Made by a program: the position numbers and the translations under genes. The notes below the pieces were generated by a model, which was not told where the DNA came from, did no database searches, and worked only from the letters and a program-made list of their open reading frames with translations. A stretch of DNA of 64,000 bases from Acidipropionibacterium acidipropionici (GTDB lineage Bacteria > Actinomycetota > Actinomycetes > Propionibacteriales > Propionibacteriaceae), in contig NZ_CP013126.1 in assembly GCF_001441165.1 (NCBI RefSeq), positions 186,001-250,000 on the forward strand, in the 5' to 3' direction. The number at the start of each line of letters is the position of its first letter. Positions within the stretch are counted from its first letter, which is position 1. Positions 56,080-64,000 of the stretch are shown here, piece by piece.

Positions 56080-57456
56080 ATGGCAGATTTCAATGGGACG
56101 CGAACTCTCGACGGAACCGCGAGTGCGGAGTGCCTCGAGCATGCACTGGGACGACGAGACCTGTTCCGGGTCGCCGGGGCCATGGGCACCACGACCGGGG
56201 CGGGAGCCCTCCTGTCCGCCGCGGCACCAGCCAGGGCCGACGCCGCGCCGCGCAACCCCGTCCGAAACCGATCCGAGCAGATCCTCCAACCCGGTAAGGG
56301 CCGGATCAGCGGCGACCACTACCTGCGCTCGGACGCCGACGAGGTGCTGTGGGGATATGTGCCCACCACGCATGCCGAGCCGGTGGTCAGCATGAGATCG
56401 GGCCAGACGATCACTGTCGACACCGTCTCCCATGAGGGGATCCTCGAGGATCAGGGCCGCGATCCGGTCGCATTCTTCCGTGGCAAGGGCGTCTCCCGGG
56501 ACAAGGTGCTCGCCGACGCCGTGACTATCGCGTCGAGCTACCGGCGCACGACGCGCGACTTTGACGTCGACGGCCCCCATGTGGTCACCGGTCCGATACG
56601 GGTCCGCGGCGCCGAACCCGGCGACGTGCTGAAGATCGAGACCCTGGAGGCCCTGCCCCGGGTGCCCTACGGCGTCGTCTCCAGTCGCCATGGGAAGGGG
56701 GCTCTGGGACGCAAGGCGGACGGCTCGGCCCCCGACGGAATCAGCCTGGCCGAGGTGATGCCGCCGACGGCCACCGACGGCCGGTCGACCGGCGATCCCA
56801 CCAGATACGGGAACGTGTCGACCTTCGCCTCCGTCGAGAACGGCCGGGCGGTCATGCGCCACCGGGGTGGAAAGGTGTCGTTCCCGCTGAATTGTTTCAT
56901 GGGAATCATGGGGGTGGCCTACAGCGACGCCGATGGGCTCACCTCCCCCAATGCCAATTCCATTCCCCCGACTCTCGGCGGAGGGAATATCGACATCCGG
57001 CTGCTGGGAGTCGGGTCAACCTTCTACCTCCCGGTCTTCGCCGACGGCGCGCTGTTCTATGTCGGCGACCCACACATGGCGATGGGAGACGGCGAGGTGG
57101 CCCTGACAGCCATGGAGGGCTCGCTGCGCGCCACCTTCCGGCTCACCGTCGTCAAGAAGGGGTCGAAGAAGGCACCCAGCCCGGCCTTCGAATATCCCTT
57201 CGCCGAGACGCGGGACGCCTGGATCCCGATCGGCCTGTCCGATCCGGACGGGGCGGCCGGCGGCCAGGGCAGCGACCTCGACATCGCGATGCGCCGTGCC
57301 GTCCTCAACGCCCTGGACTTCCTGGAGCACGACCGGAGCATGGACCGCGCGACGGCCTACGCCTACCTGTCGGCGGCCTCGAACTTCATCGTCTCCCAGG
57401 TGGTCGACCGGACCGTGGGCGTGCACGGGCAGATCTTCAAGAGTCACTTCGTCTGA
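56080..57456 (+). CDS. Acetamidase/formamidase-family protein with probable Tat signal
   Basis: This 458-residue protein of the FmdA/AmdA family would hydrolyse short amides to ammonia and an acid. The core begins near residue 60 and shows the characteristic GPIRVRGAEPGDVLKIE, CFMGIMGVAY and GGNIDIRLLGVGS. The N-terminus is unusual: GRRDLFRVAGAMGTTT followed by an Ala-rich stretch ending ARADAA looks like a Tat signal peptide, which would make it an exported amidase. GGAGGGG is seven bases upstream of the ATG. Confidence 0.82.
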   Translation: MADFNGTRTLDGTASAECLEHALGRRDLFRVAGAMGTTTGAGALLSAAAPARADAAPRNPVRNRSEQILQPGKGRISGDHYLRSDADEVLWGYVPTTHAEPVVSMRSGQTITVDTVSHEGILEDQGRDPVAFFRGKGVSRDKVLADAVTIASSYRRTTRDFDVDGPHVVTGPIRVRGAEPGDVLKIETLEALPRVPYGVVSSRHGKGALGRKADGSAPDGISLAEVMPPTATDGRSTGDPTRYGNVSTFASVENGRAVMRHRGGKVSFPLNCFMGIMGVAYSDADGLTSPNANSIPPTLGGGNIDIRLLGVGSTFYLPVFADGALFYVGDPHMAMGDGEVALTAMEGSLRATFRLTVVKKGSKKAPSPAFEYPFAETRDAWIPIGLSDPDGAAGGQGSDLDIAMRRAVLNALDFLEHDRSMDRATAYAYLSAASNFIVSQVVDRTVGVHGQIFKSHFV

Positions 57457-57676
57457 ACCCTCGGGGCACTTTGTCCAGACAATCTGTCCGCAGTGGGCGA
57501 ACCTCCGAGGCCGGCCTCCCGGGAATAATCCGCACCGGCCGAGGGAGGAGTTCGCTGCATGCAGTATCACACCTTGTCAGCTCCATTTAGTGCCCAGTCG
57601 TCAGGAAGTCCGACGCACCTCCGACCACGCTGCGGGTAGCCGGTCTGCAGGGATGCTCACAGCTCTCGGAACTGAG

Positions 57677-57754
57677 TTGCGCCGCACCCCGGACAGGTGC
57701 GTATAGTTCTCCATGTCAGGTCAAATGATCTGACGCCTCCGGGAGATCCGGAGG
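57677..57754 (+). promoter_or_regulatory. Candidate promoter and structured leader
   Basis: TATAGT at 57702-57707 is a good -10 box, with TTGCGC (57677-57682) upstream at a rather long 19-bp spacing. Just after it come a near-palindrome TCAGGTCAAATGATCTGA (57716-57733) and a perfect 7-bp hairpin CCTCCGG/CCGGAGG (57736-57754). It would give the next small gene a leader of about 110 nt. The rest of 57457-57676 shows no gene. Confidence 0.45.
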
Positions 57755-57824
57755 ACGCACGAAGCCGTGCCGGGCACGGACTCCTCGTCGTGTCTGGCAC
57801 CAGTTCATGGAAGCAGGCACCCAC

Positions 57825-58049
57825 ATGACCACCATCTCTCTCAACTCCCCGATCGTCGCCACCAACCGCGCCGAGGTCTCCGGCTTCACCGTCAAGGCTG
57901 TCGCCGTCATCCTGATGGCCGTATCCCTGGTGCTCGCGGTCACCGGCATCGCGATCTTCTCGCCCGCCATCGTCATCGCCGCCGGCATCATGACCGCCGG
58001 CGCCGGCATCACCCTGGCCTGGCGCGGGATGCTCTCCGAGCTCAGCTGA
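57825..58049 (+). CDS. Small two-span membrane protein, unassigned
   Basis: This is a 74-residue protein (80 if it starts at 57807) with two closely spaced hydrophobic segments, residues about 23-44 and 46-65. The ends are short and polar. I do not recognise the family. It is followed by a strong terminator, so it is probably transcribed alone. Neither candidate start has a clear ribosome site. Confidence 0.55.
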   Translation: MTTISLNSPIVATNRAEVSGFTVKAVAVILMAVSLVLAVTGIAIFSPAIVIAAGIMTAGAGITLAWRGMLSELS

Positions 58050-58147
58050 CCCGAGGCGGCACCCGGCCGCTGACGATCCCGTCCTGAGACGCAACGATGA
58101 GTCTCATGCCTGTGGCTCCTGGAGCCGAGACACATCTCCCAACGTCA

Positions 58148-58179
58148 CGAAGGGGCCCGCCGCACGGCGGGCCCCTTCG
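58148..58179 (+). terminator. Rho-independent terminator-like hairpin
   Basis: CGAAGGGGCCCGCCG (58148-58162) pairs with 58165-58179, so about 14 bp with a tetraloop. It follows the small membrane protein by about 100 bp and precedes the histidine kinase gene. Confidence 0.75.
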
Positions 58180-58277
58180 TCATCCCCAGGGTCCTCGACG
58201 TGAGACCGGAATCCGGATCCGGCCCGCTCCGACCTGGGGAGGATGCCCGGGACCAGGCATCTTCGTAGGCTCGGGAT

Positions 58278-59501
58278 GTGACTGTTCACGGAATACACGA
58301 CTGGATCGCGCGGCGCCCCATAGTCTGGGATGCCGTTCTCGCGTTGATCCTGTGGCTGCCGGCCGCCGCGGGAGTCATGTCGTCCACCTATTCCGTGCTT
58401 CGACTGCTGTGGTCGCTGCTCTACGTGATACCGCTGATCTGGCGGCGCACCCGCCCCGACGTCGCCGCCCTAGGCGTCGCGCTGGCCTGCCTCATCCAGC
58501 TCTTCGTCCAGGACGGGCCCAACGGCGGCGACTTGTGCGTGCCGGTCGTCATCTATGCGGTGATCGCCTACGGGAGCCCCCGGCGCGCCAGGTGGTGGCT
58601 GTGGACCGCTCTGGCCGGCAGTGTCGCCGCCGGTCTGCGATGGTCGATCACCGACAGCTTCGTCATCCACCGCACGACCCGGGAGTTCATCGTCAACACC
58701 GTGGCGCTGACGATGGTCTGCGCGGTGATCGTGCTGATGGCCTGGTACGCCGGCCGCTTCGCCCGGGAGCGCCGCCTCCACGTCGAACAGCTGCGCCGGC
58801 GGGCCGACGATCTGGAACGGGAGCGCGACCAGCGGGTCCGGCTGGCCACCCAGGAGGAGCGCGCCAGAATCGCCCGCGAGATGCACGACATCGTCGCCCA
58901 CTCGCTGTCCGTCATCGTGGTGCAGGCCGACGGCGGGGCCTATCTGGCCCATCACGAGGACGCCGGCGACGCCGCCACCCGCCTCGACGCCTCCGGCAAG
59001 GCCCTGGACACCATCGCCGAGACCGCCAGGCGGGCCCTCACCGAGACTCGCAGACTCGTCGGCGTGCTGCGCGACGACTCCGACACCACTCCCGAGCTGG
59101 CGCCATCCCGCGGGCTCGCCGAACTGCCCGGGCTCATCGCTGAGACCCGCCGGGCGCTGCCGGTGACGCTCACCGTCGAGGGCGATCCGGACTCCCACCC
59201 ACCGCTGCCCGAGGGCGCCGACCTGGCCGCCTACCGCGTCGTCCAGGAGTCGCTGACCAATGTGCTCAAGCACGCCGGGCCGGCCGCCACCGCGCGGGTG
59301 CGGATCTCGCACTCCCCCGAGGCCGTGGAGATCCAGGTGAGCGATGACGGTCGGGGCACCGCCGGAGCCACCGACGACGGCGCCGGGCACGGCCTGGTGG
59401 GCATGCGTGAGAGGGTGGCCGCGTGGGGCGGCACCCTGGAGGCCCGGGACCGCCTCGACGGCGGCTTCCAGGTGCGCGCCGTGATCCCCACCGAACACTG
59501 A
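58278..59501 (+). CDS. Histidine kinase, NarL/DesK-type (HisKA_3)
   Basis: This 407-residue sensor has about five membrane segments (residues 15-160), a coiled-coil linker rich in Arg and Glu (about 165-195), the phosphoacceptor His203 in REMHDIVAHSLSV, and a HATPase domain ending with DDGRGTAG and GHGLVGMRERV. No large extracellular sensor is visible, so it may sense membrane perturbation or a transporter, as in antibiotic-detoxification modules. The start is GTG at 58278. Confidence 0.92.
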   Translation: MTVHGIHDWIARRPIVWDAVLALILWLPAAAGVMSSTYSVLRLLWSLLYVIPLIWRRTRPDVAALGVALACLIQLFVQDGPNGGDLCVPVVIYAVIAYGSPRRARWWLWTALAGSVAAGLRWSITDSFVIHRTTREFIVNTVALTMVCAVIVLMAWYAGRFARERRLHVEQLRRRADDLERERDQRVRLATQEERARIAREMHDIVAHSLSVIVVQADGGAYLAHHEDAGDAATRLDASGKALDTIAETARRALTETRRLVGVLRDDSDTTPELAPSRGLAELPGLIAETRRALPVTLTVEGDPDSHPPLPEGADLAAYRVVQESLTNVLKHAGPAATARVRISHSPEAVEIQVSDDGRGTAGATDDGAGHGLVGMRERVAAWGGTLEARDRLDGGFQVRAVIPTEH

Positions 59502-59555
59502 CCGCACCCTTACCACCGCCCAGATCCAGCCGCCCGCCACCGAGGAGACGACACC

Positions 59556-60233
59556 GTGACCGCCGACCATCCCATCCGCCTGCTGCTCGCCGATGACCAG
59601 GAGATGGTGCGCGTCGGCTTCCGGATGGTGCTGGACGCGCAGTCCGACATGACGGTCGTCGGGGAGGCCGCCGACGGCGCCGAGGCCGTGGGGCTGGCCG
59701 GGAAGCTGTACCCCAACGTGGTGCTGATGGACATCCGGATGCCGCGGATGGACGGTCTGGCGGCCACGCGTCAGATCATCGACGCCGATCCCGCCACCCG
59801 GGTCCTGGTGCTCACCACCTTCGACCTCGACGAGTACGTGCACGCGGCGCTGCGCGCCGGGGCCGCGGGATTCCTGCTCAAGGACGCCGGGCCGGCCGAA
59901 CTGCTGGCCGGGATCCGGGCGGTGAGCTCCGGGGACGCCGTGGTGGCTCCCTCGGCCACCCGGCGGCTGCTGGAACGCTTCCTGCCCAAGGATTCCGAGG
60001 CTGCCGCACCGACCGATCCGAAACTCATCGAGACCCTGTCGGACCGGGAGCGGGAGGTGCTCACCCTGGTGGGCCAGGGCCTCACGAACACCGAGATCGC
60101 CGGCACCCTGTTCCTGGCCGAGACCACGGTCAAGACCCACATCGGCCACATCCTCACCAAACTGGACCTGCGGGACAGGGTGCAGATGGTGATCACCGCC
60201 TACGACGCCGGACTGGTGAGGCCGGGCCGGTGA
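59556..60233 (+). CDS. Response regulator, NarL/LuxR family
   Basis: This 225-residue regulator has a receiver domain with phosphorylated Asp59 in NVVLMDIRMPRMDG and a C-terminal LuxR HTH (LSDREREVLTLVGQGLTNTEIAGTLFLAETTVKTHIGHILTKL). It is the partner of the kinase just upstream. It probably controls the ABC exporter encoded downstream. GAGGAG precedes the GTG start. Confidence 0.94.
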   Translation: MTADHPIRLLLADDQEMVRVGFRMVLDAQSDMTVVGEAADGAEAVGLAGKLYPNVVLMDIRMPRMDGLAATRQIIDADPATRVLVLTTFDLDEYVHAALRAGAAGFLLKDAGPAELLAGIRAVSSGDAVVAPSATRRLLERFLPKDSEAAAPTDPKLIETLSDREREVLTLVGQGLTNTEIAGTLFLAETTVKTHIGHILTKLDLRDRVQMVITAYDAGLVRPGR

Positions 60234-60634
60234 GGCGCCTGCAGGCCGCCGTCGCCGGCTGGCGGGGATGGCGCAGCGGCAGGCTCCGGGTGGCCTGCAC
60301 GGTGGTGCTGGCCGCGGTGATCGGGGTCATCGTCTTCGATCCGGATCCAGGAACCGGCCCGGGTCTGCCTCCCTGGCTGGAGTTCACCGCCAACATCGTG
60401 ATGTTCAGCCCGGTGGGTGCGGTGGCCTGGTGGTGGCGCCGCTCGGTGCCGCGCAATGTGGCCGCCGGCCTGGTGTGCACGGTGATCATCGAGTCGGTGC
60501 AGGGGCTCCTCCTGCCGCTGCGGGTCGCCGACCCCCGCGACGTCGTCGCCAACACCGCCGGAGCCCTCATCGGATCCCTGCTGTGCTGGTGGATCGCCCG
60601 ATCGGCCCCGACGATCACTCGCACGACGCAGTGA
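60230..60634 (+). CDS. VanZ-like membrane protein
   Basis: This 134-residue protein has about four membrane segments and VanZ-type features: ANIVMFSPVGAVAWW, IIESVQGLLLP and DPRDVVANTAGALIG. VanZ proteins are tied to glycopeptide and lipoglycopeptide tolerance in some bacteria. It overlaps the response regulator by four bases, so it is co-translated with the two-component system. Confidence 0.82.
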   Translation: MRRLQAAVAGWRGWRSGRLRVACTVVLAAVIGVIVFDPDPGTGPGLPPWLEFTANIVMFSPVGAVAWWWRRSVPRNVAAGLVCTVIIESVQGLLLPLRVADPRDVVANTAGALIGSLLCWWIARSAPTITRTTQ

Positions 60635-60640
60635 TCCGGC

Positions 60641-60668
60641 GCTGGGACCCCGGGACCGGGTCCTCAGC
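60641..60668. terminator. Weak hairpin after the VanZ-like gene
   Basis: GCTGGGACCC (60641-60650) pairs with GGGTCCTCAGC (60658-60668), with one bulged base. A further small stem TCCTCC/GGAGGA stands at 60685-60700. They could separate the regulatory genes from the exporter genes. Confidence 0.4.
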
Positions 60669-60807
60669 CGAGTGATCGGCGCCATCCTCCTGCGGGAGGA
60701 GGCCCGGAACCGTCCCTCGGCATGATTCCCGACGATGCCGGCCCCTCATAGCTTCGGGATCGTTGATTCTCACGACGATTCGTTCGCAACGATCCGGAGG
60801 CACTCAG

Positions 60808-61596
60808 ATGTCACAGCGCACCCTTCCCGCCACCCTTCCGGCACCACCGGCCGGACCCGAGCCGCAGCCGGCGGTGCGCGCCGCGGGCCTCACCCGCGTC
60901 TACGGGTCCGGCGACACCCTGGTGCGGGCCCTGGACGCGGTGAGCCTGGAGCTGCCGGCCGGCCAGTTCACCGCGATCATGGGCGCCTCCGGTTCGGGAA
61001 AGTCGACGCTGCTGCACTGCCTCACCGGTCTTGACGCCCCCAGCGAGGGGCAGGTGTGGATCGGCGGCACCGACATCACCGCCCTGGACGACGACGCCCT
61101 CACCCGGCTGCGCCGCGACCGGATCGGATTCGTCTTCCAGTCCTTCAACCTCATGCCCACGCTGAGCGCCGAGAAGAACATCCTCCTGCCGCTCAAACTC
61201 TCGCGCCGTCGGGTCGACCGCGAATGGTTCGCCCGGATCACCCGGATGCTCGGCATCGACGACCGCCTGGCCCACCGCCCCTCCGAACTGTCGGGCGGCC
61301 AGCAGCAGCGGGTCGCGGTGGCCCGGGCCCTCATCACCCGCCCCGACGTCATCGTGGCCGACGAGCCCACCGGTGCCCTCGACTCGCAGGCCGGCGACGA
61401 CCTGCTCGCCTTCCTGCGCAACTGCGTCGACGACCTCGGTCAGACCGTGGTGATGGTCACCCACGACCACCACGCCGCCGACCGCGCCGACCGCGTCATC
61501 ACCCTGCGCGACGGCCGGATCGACTCCGACCGCTGGCGCTCGGTGCGCGCCGGCGCCATGTCCTCCGCCGCCCCCTCGCGGATGATGGAGGCCTGA
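60808..61596 (+). CDS. ABC exporter ATPase (LolD/MacB type)
   Basis: This 262-residue ATPase has Walker A GASGSGKST at residue 59, signature LSGGQQQR and Walker B IVADEPTGALDS. It is of the MacB/LolD/BceA class that works with FtsX-like permeases. The ATG at 60808 is preferred over that at 60763 because GGAGG lies seven bases before it. It stands two bases upstream of the permease gene. Confidence 0.93.
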   Translation: MSQRTLPATLPAPPAGPEPQPAVRAAGLTRVYGSGDTLVRALDAVSLELPAGQFTAIMGASGSGKSTLLHCLTGLDAPSEGQVWIGGTDITALDDDALTRLRRDRIGFVFQSFNLMPTLSAEKNILLPLKLSRRRVDREWFARITRMLGIDDRLAHRPSELSGGQQQRVAVARALITRPDVIVADEPTGALDSQAGDDLLAFLRNCVDDLGQTVVMVTHDHHAADRADRVITLRDGRIDSDRWRSVRAGAMSSAAPSRMMEA

Positions 61597-61597
61597 G

Positions 61598-64000
61598 ATG
61601 GTCCACGAACGCCGCAGACTTGTCCCCACCCTCATCGCCGTCGTCCTGGGGGTCGCCTTCCTGGCCGCCACCCTCATGCTCTCGGCCACCATCAGAAGCT
61701 CCATCGTCGCACAGACATCCGCCTCGGTCGACGGGGCCGACGCCGTCGTCTCCGCGGACGCCTCCACCACCATCCCCGCCTCCGCCCTCGCGCAGATCGC
61801 GGCCAGGCCCGGGGTGAGCGCCGCCGAACCGGCGATCTCCACCACACTTCAGCGCACCGACCGCGCCTCGGTCATCGAGGCCCACATCACCCCGAGGATC
61901 GGCCACGGCACGAGCGTGGTCTCGGGCCGTCTTCCCCGGACCGCCGGCGAAGTGGCCGTCAACCCGCTGGTCGCCGACTCCGGCGTGAGGATCGGCCACC
62001 AGATCAACCTGTCGGGCTTCTCGGAGGGCTCCACCGGACGCCGGTTCACGGTGGTCGGGGTCGTCGACCCGGGCCCCCGGGTGTCGGTGAACAACGACCA
62101 ACAGGCCTACCTGGACGCCGCCACCCTCATGTCCCTGCGCGGCGAACAGGGCTACGACACCATCTACGTCACCGGCTCCGGCGGGCAGGACGCCGTGGCC
62201 GACGCCGTCTCCAGGGTTCCGGGGCTCCACGCCAAGGGCATCTCGGTGCGCACCGCCGACCAGGAGCGGGACGTCCTCACCGACCGCGCCATGTCCGGGT
62301 CGCAGGCGATGACCGGATTCATGACCGCCTTCGCCGTCATCGCCCTGGTGGTGGGCGCCATCGTCATCGTCAACACCTTCACCATCCTCGTCGCCCAGCG
62401 CACCCGCACCCTGGCGCTGGCCCGCTGCGTGGGCGCCACCCGTTCCCAGGTGCGCCGATCCGTGCTCGCCGACGCCGTGGAGGTCGGGCTCGCCGGTTCC
62501 CTCCTCGGTGTTCTGGTGGGCGCCGGCCTGGCCCAGCTGCTCGTCTCGGTGGGCGGCAGCTCGACCAACCTCCCCCTCCAGAGCCACATCTCGGTGTCGG
62601 CCGTCTCGATCCTGGTGCCCGTCCTGGTCGGCACCCTGGTGACCCTTCTGGCGGCCCTTCCGCCGGCCCGCCGGGCCACCCGGGTGCCTCCGGTGGCGGC
62701 CCTGTCCCCGGTCCTCCCCGAACCCACCAGGACCGTCGGCCGGGTCCGGGTGGTCACGGGGGCGGTGCTGTTCATCGCCGGAGCGGGCCTGCTCATCTGG
62801 GCGGCGACCGGAACCGGCTCGATGACCTCCGCACTGATCGGCGGGATCGCCGGCGGGCTCATGAACTTCGCCGGCGTTCTGGTGCTCGCCGTCGTCATCA
62901 TCCCCGGGCTGGCCCGGTTGATCGGGCACGTCGCGGGCCGGGTCGGTGGCACCCCCGCCGAGCTGGCCGCCGAGAACGCCCAGCGCAACCCCGGACGCGC
63001 CGCCACCACGGTCTCCGCGCTGCTGGTCGGCGTCACCCTCATCGTGATGACAGCCGTCGGCGCGGCCTGCGGACGCACCACCATCGACGCCACCCTGGAC
63101 AAGCAGTTCCCCTTCGACGCCTCGGTGACCAGCTCCGCCTCCGTCGAGCCCGCGGCAGTCGGCGCGATCACCCGCACGAAGGGGGTCGCCGAGGCCGCGA
63201 CGGTCCCCCAGGTCGAACTCACCCTGGCCGTCGCGGGATCGAGTCATGGAACCCGCGTCACCGGATTCGGGTACAGCGAGCGGGCCCGGGCCACCTTCCG
63301 CGACGCCTCCTCCCTCAAGGGCCTTGACGACGGCCACGCCCTGGTCCAGGCCCCCGGGGCGAGCACCGGCGACAGGATCACCGTGAGATCGGGAGACCGC
63401 GCCCTCACCCTGACCGCAGTGGTGCCCGACGGCGCCGACCCGTCGCTCAACCGGGTGATGCTCACCGCCGATGCGCTCCAGAAGGTGGCCCCCGGGGCGC
63501 CCGCCCACCAGGTGCTGGTGCGCTACGCCGACGGGGCGCAGGCCGCCGACGTCAGCTCCGCGCTCACCACCGCGCTGGCCCCCTATCCGGCCATGAGCCT
63601 CAACTCCGCTGCGAACCAGCGCTCCCAGATGGAGCAGATCGTCACCCTCATGATGGCGCTGGTCATCGGCCTGCTGGCCATCTCGGTGATCATCGCCCTG
63701 GTCGGGGTGGCCAACACCCTGGGACTGTCGGTGCTGGAACGCACCCGGGAGATCGGGCTGCTGCGGGCCCTGGGGCTGACCCGCAGCCAGATCAAGGCGA
63801 TGTTCGGCCACGAGGCCGTCCAGGAATCGGTGGCCGCGATCCTCGTCGGTCTGGTCCTCGGGTCGGCCTACGGCATCGCCGGAGCCTTCGCGCTGCTGGG
63901 CACCGAGGGCTCGGTGACGATGCACATCTCCGTGCCGTGGGTCGAGCTGGCCGCGGTGACCGTGGTGGCCCTGGGGGCCGGCTGGCTGGCCTCGGTGATC
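61598..64000 (+). CDS. ABC exporter permease, FtsX/MacB type, partial at right edge
   Basis: The frame opens with ATG at 61598 (MVHERRRLVPTLIAVVLG) and stays open to the window end, 801 codons so far. It has an N-terminal membrane segment, an extracytoplasmic part, a first FtsX block from about residue 237 (AFAVIALVVGAIVIVNTFTILVAQRTRTLALARCVGATR), two central membrane segments, a second extracytoplasmic part and a second FtsX block from about 685 (GLLRALGLTRSQIKAMFGHEA). This duplicated layout is common in actinobacterial exporters linked to peptide antibiotic resistance. The C-terminus lies outside the window. Confidence 0.9.
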   Translation, partial: MVHERRRLVPTLIAVVLGVAFLAATLMLSATIRSSIVAQTSASVDGADAVVSADASTTIPASALAQIAARPGVSAAEPAISTTLQRTDRASVIEAHITPRIGHGTSVVSGRLPRTAGEVAVNPLVADSGVRIGHQINLSGFSEGSTGRRFTVVGVVDPGPRVSVNNDQQAYLDAATLMSLRGEQGYDTIYVTGSGGQDAVADAVSRVPGLHAKGISVRTADQERDVLTDRAMSGSQAMTGFMTAFAVIALVVGAIVIVNTFTILVAQRTRTLALARCVGATRSQVRRSVLADAVEVGLAGSLLGVLVGAGLAQLLVSVGGSSTNLPLQSHISVSAVSILVPVLVGTLVTLLAALPPARRATRVPPVAALSPVLPEPTRTVGRVRVVTGAVLFIAGAGLLIWAATGTGSMTSALIGGIAGGLMNFAGVLVLAVVIIPGLARLIGHVAGRVGGTPAELAAENAQRNPGRAATTVSALLVGVTLIVMTAVGAACGRTTIDATLDKQFPFDASVTSSASVEPAAVGAITRTKGVAEAATVPQVELTLAVAGSSHGTRVTGFGYSERARATFRDASSLKGLDDGHALVQAPGASTGDRITVRSGDRALTLTAVVPDGADPSLNRVMLTADALQKVAPGAPAHQVLVRYADGAQAADVSSALTTALAPYPAMSLNSAANQRSQMEQIVTLMMALVIGLLAISVIIALVGVANTLGLSVLERTREIGLLRALGLTRSQIKAMFGHEAVQESVAAILVGLVLGSAYGIAGAFALLGTEGSVTMHISVPWVELAAVTVVALGAGWLASVI

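Noticed and set aside
1-64000. tRNA, rRNA, riboswitch or origin of replication
   Set aside because: No cloverleaf, conserved rRNA stretch, known riboswitch core or DnaA-box cluster was recognised by eye; a covariance-model scan would settle it.

Overview
The window is high-G+C chromosomal DNA from an actinobacterium. Supporting signs are GTG starts, G/C third-codon positions, long antisense ORF shadows, HspR-type HAIR operators (CTTGAG-N7-ACTCAA) upstream of clpB and hsp20, and sugar ABC importers without their own ATPase. Overall gene content (class I fructose-bisphosphate aldolase, choline/betaine cluster, YhgE/Pip export locus) would fit a propionibacterium-like organism, but the genus is an inference and is not shown by any rRNA or marker gene here.

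Layout. 510-7496: one tightly overlapping operon that imports choline and oxidises it to glycine betaine (aldehyde dehydrogenase, choline dehydrogenase, four-gene OpuC-type ABC importer). 7598-9632: GntR(YtrA)-ATPase-permease operon on the minus strand. 9930-14512: a ProV-ProW-ProX-ProX glycine betaine importer with two tandem binding proteins. 15053-20335: a YchJ-like SEC-C protein, a broken AbiEi/DUF559 gene, and two paralogous DUF4352-type surface proteins separated by an intact IS256-family element with an 8-bp target duplication. 20552-31358: a defence island made of an HTH/degenerate-methylase/HsdS-like protein overlapping hsdM, then hsdS, hsdR and a NACHT-like NTPase of visibly lower G+C. 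31487-32099: remains of toxin-antitoxin loci. 32256-37089: a QorB-like reductase, then TetR, an atypical ABC protein and a YhgE/Pip membrane protein. 37235-39120: Hsp20 and an intact AbiEi/DUF559 protein. 39410-45931: a GH4 glycosidase/DeoR operon divergent from PfkB kinase plus sugar importer. 46049-48646: ClpB. 48781-53906: a UgpBEA-like importer, HAD phosphatase and class I aldolase. 54094-57456: flavin reductase, MntH and a probable Tat-exported acetamidase-family enzyme. 57825-64000: a small membrane protein, NarL-type two-component system, VanZ-like protein and a LolD/MacB-like ABC exporter whose permease runs off the right edge.

Intergenic regions hold many long perfect hairpins that mostly lack a T-tract. 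Two families recur: CTCCCAACACGCCGTCCC hairpins (155-208, 9830-9883) and a GTGTAGGA...TCCTACAC palindrome (32182, 38098, 39295). Several operator-like sites are clear by eye: the 37-bp TetR palindrome at 33273, HAIR boxes at 37926 and 48661/48714, and CTGATAA-N6-TTATCAG at 20424.

The least conventional part is 20552-32099. A catalytically degenerate methylase-like protein with its own DNA-binding and specificity-like ends leads a type I restriction operon, followed by a NACHT-like NTPase and a graveyard of toxin-antitoxin genes. No tRNA, rRNA, CRISPR array or origin was recognised.
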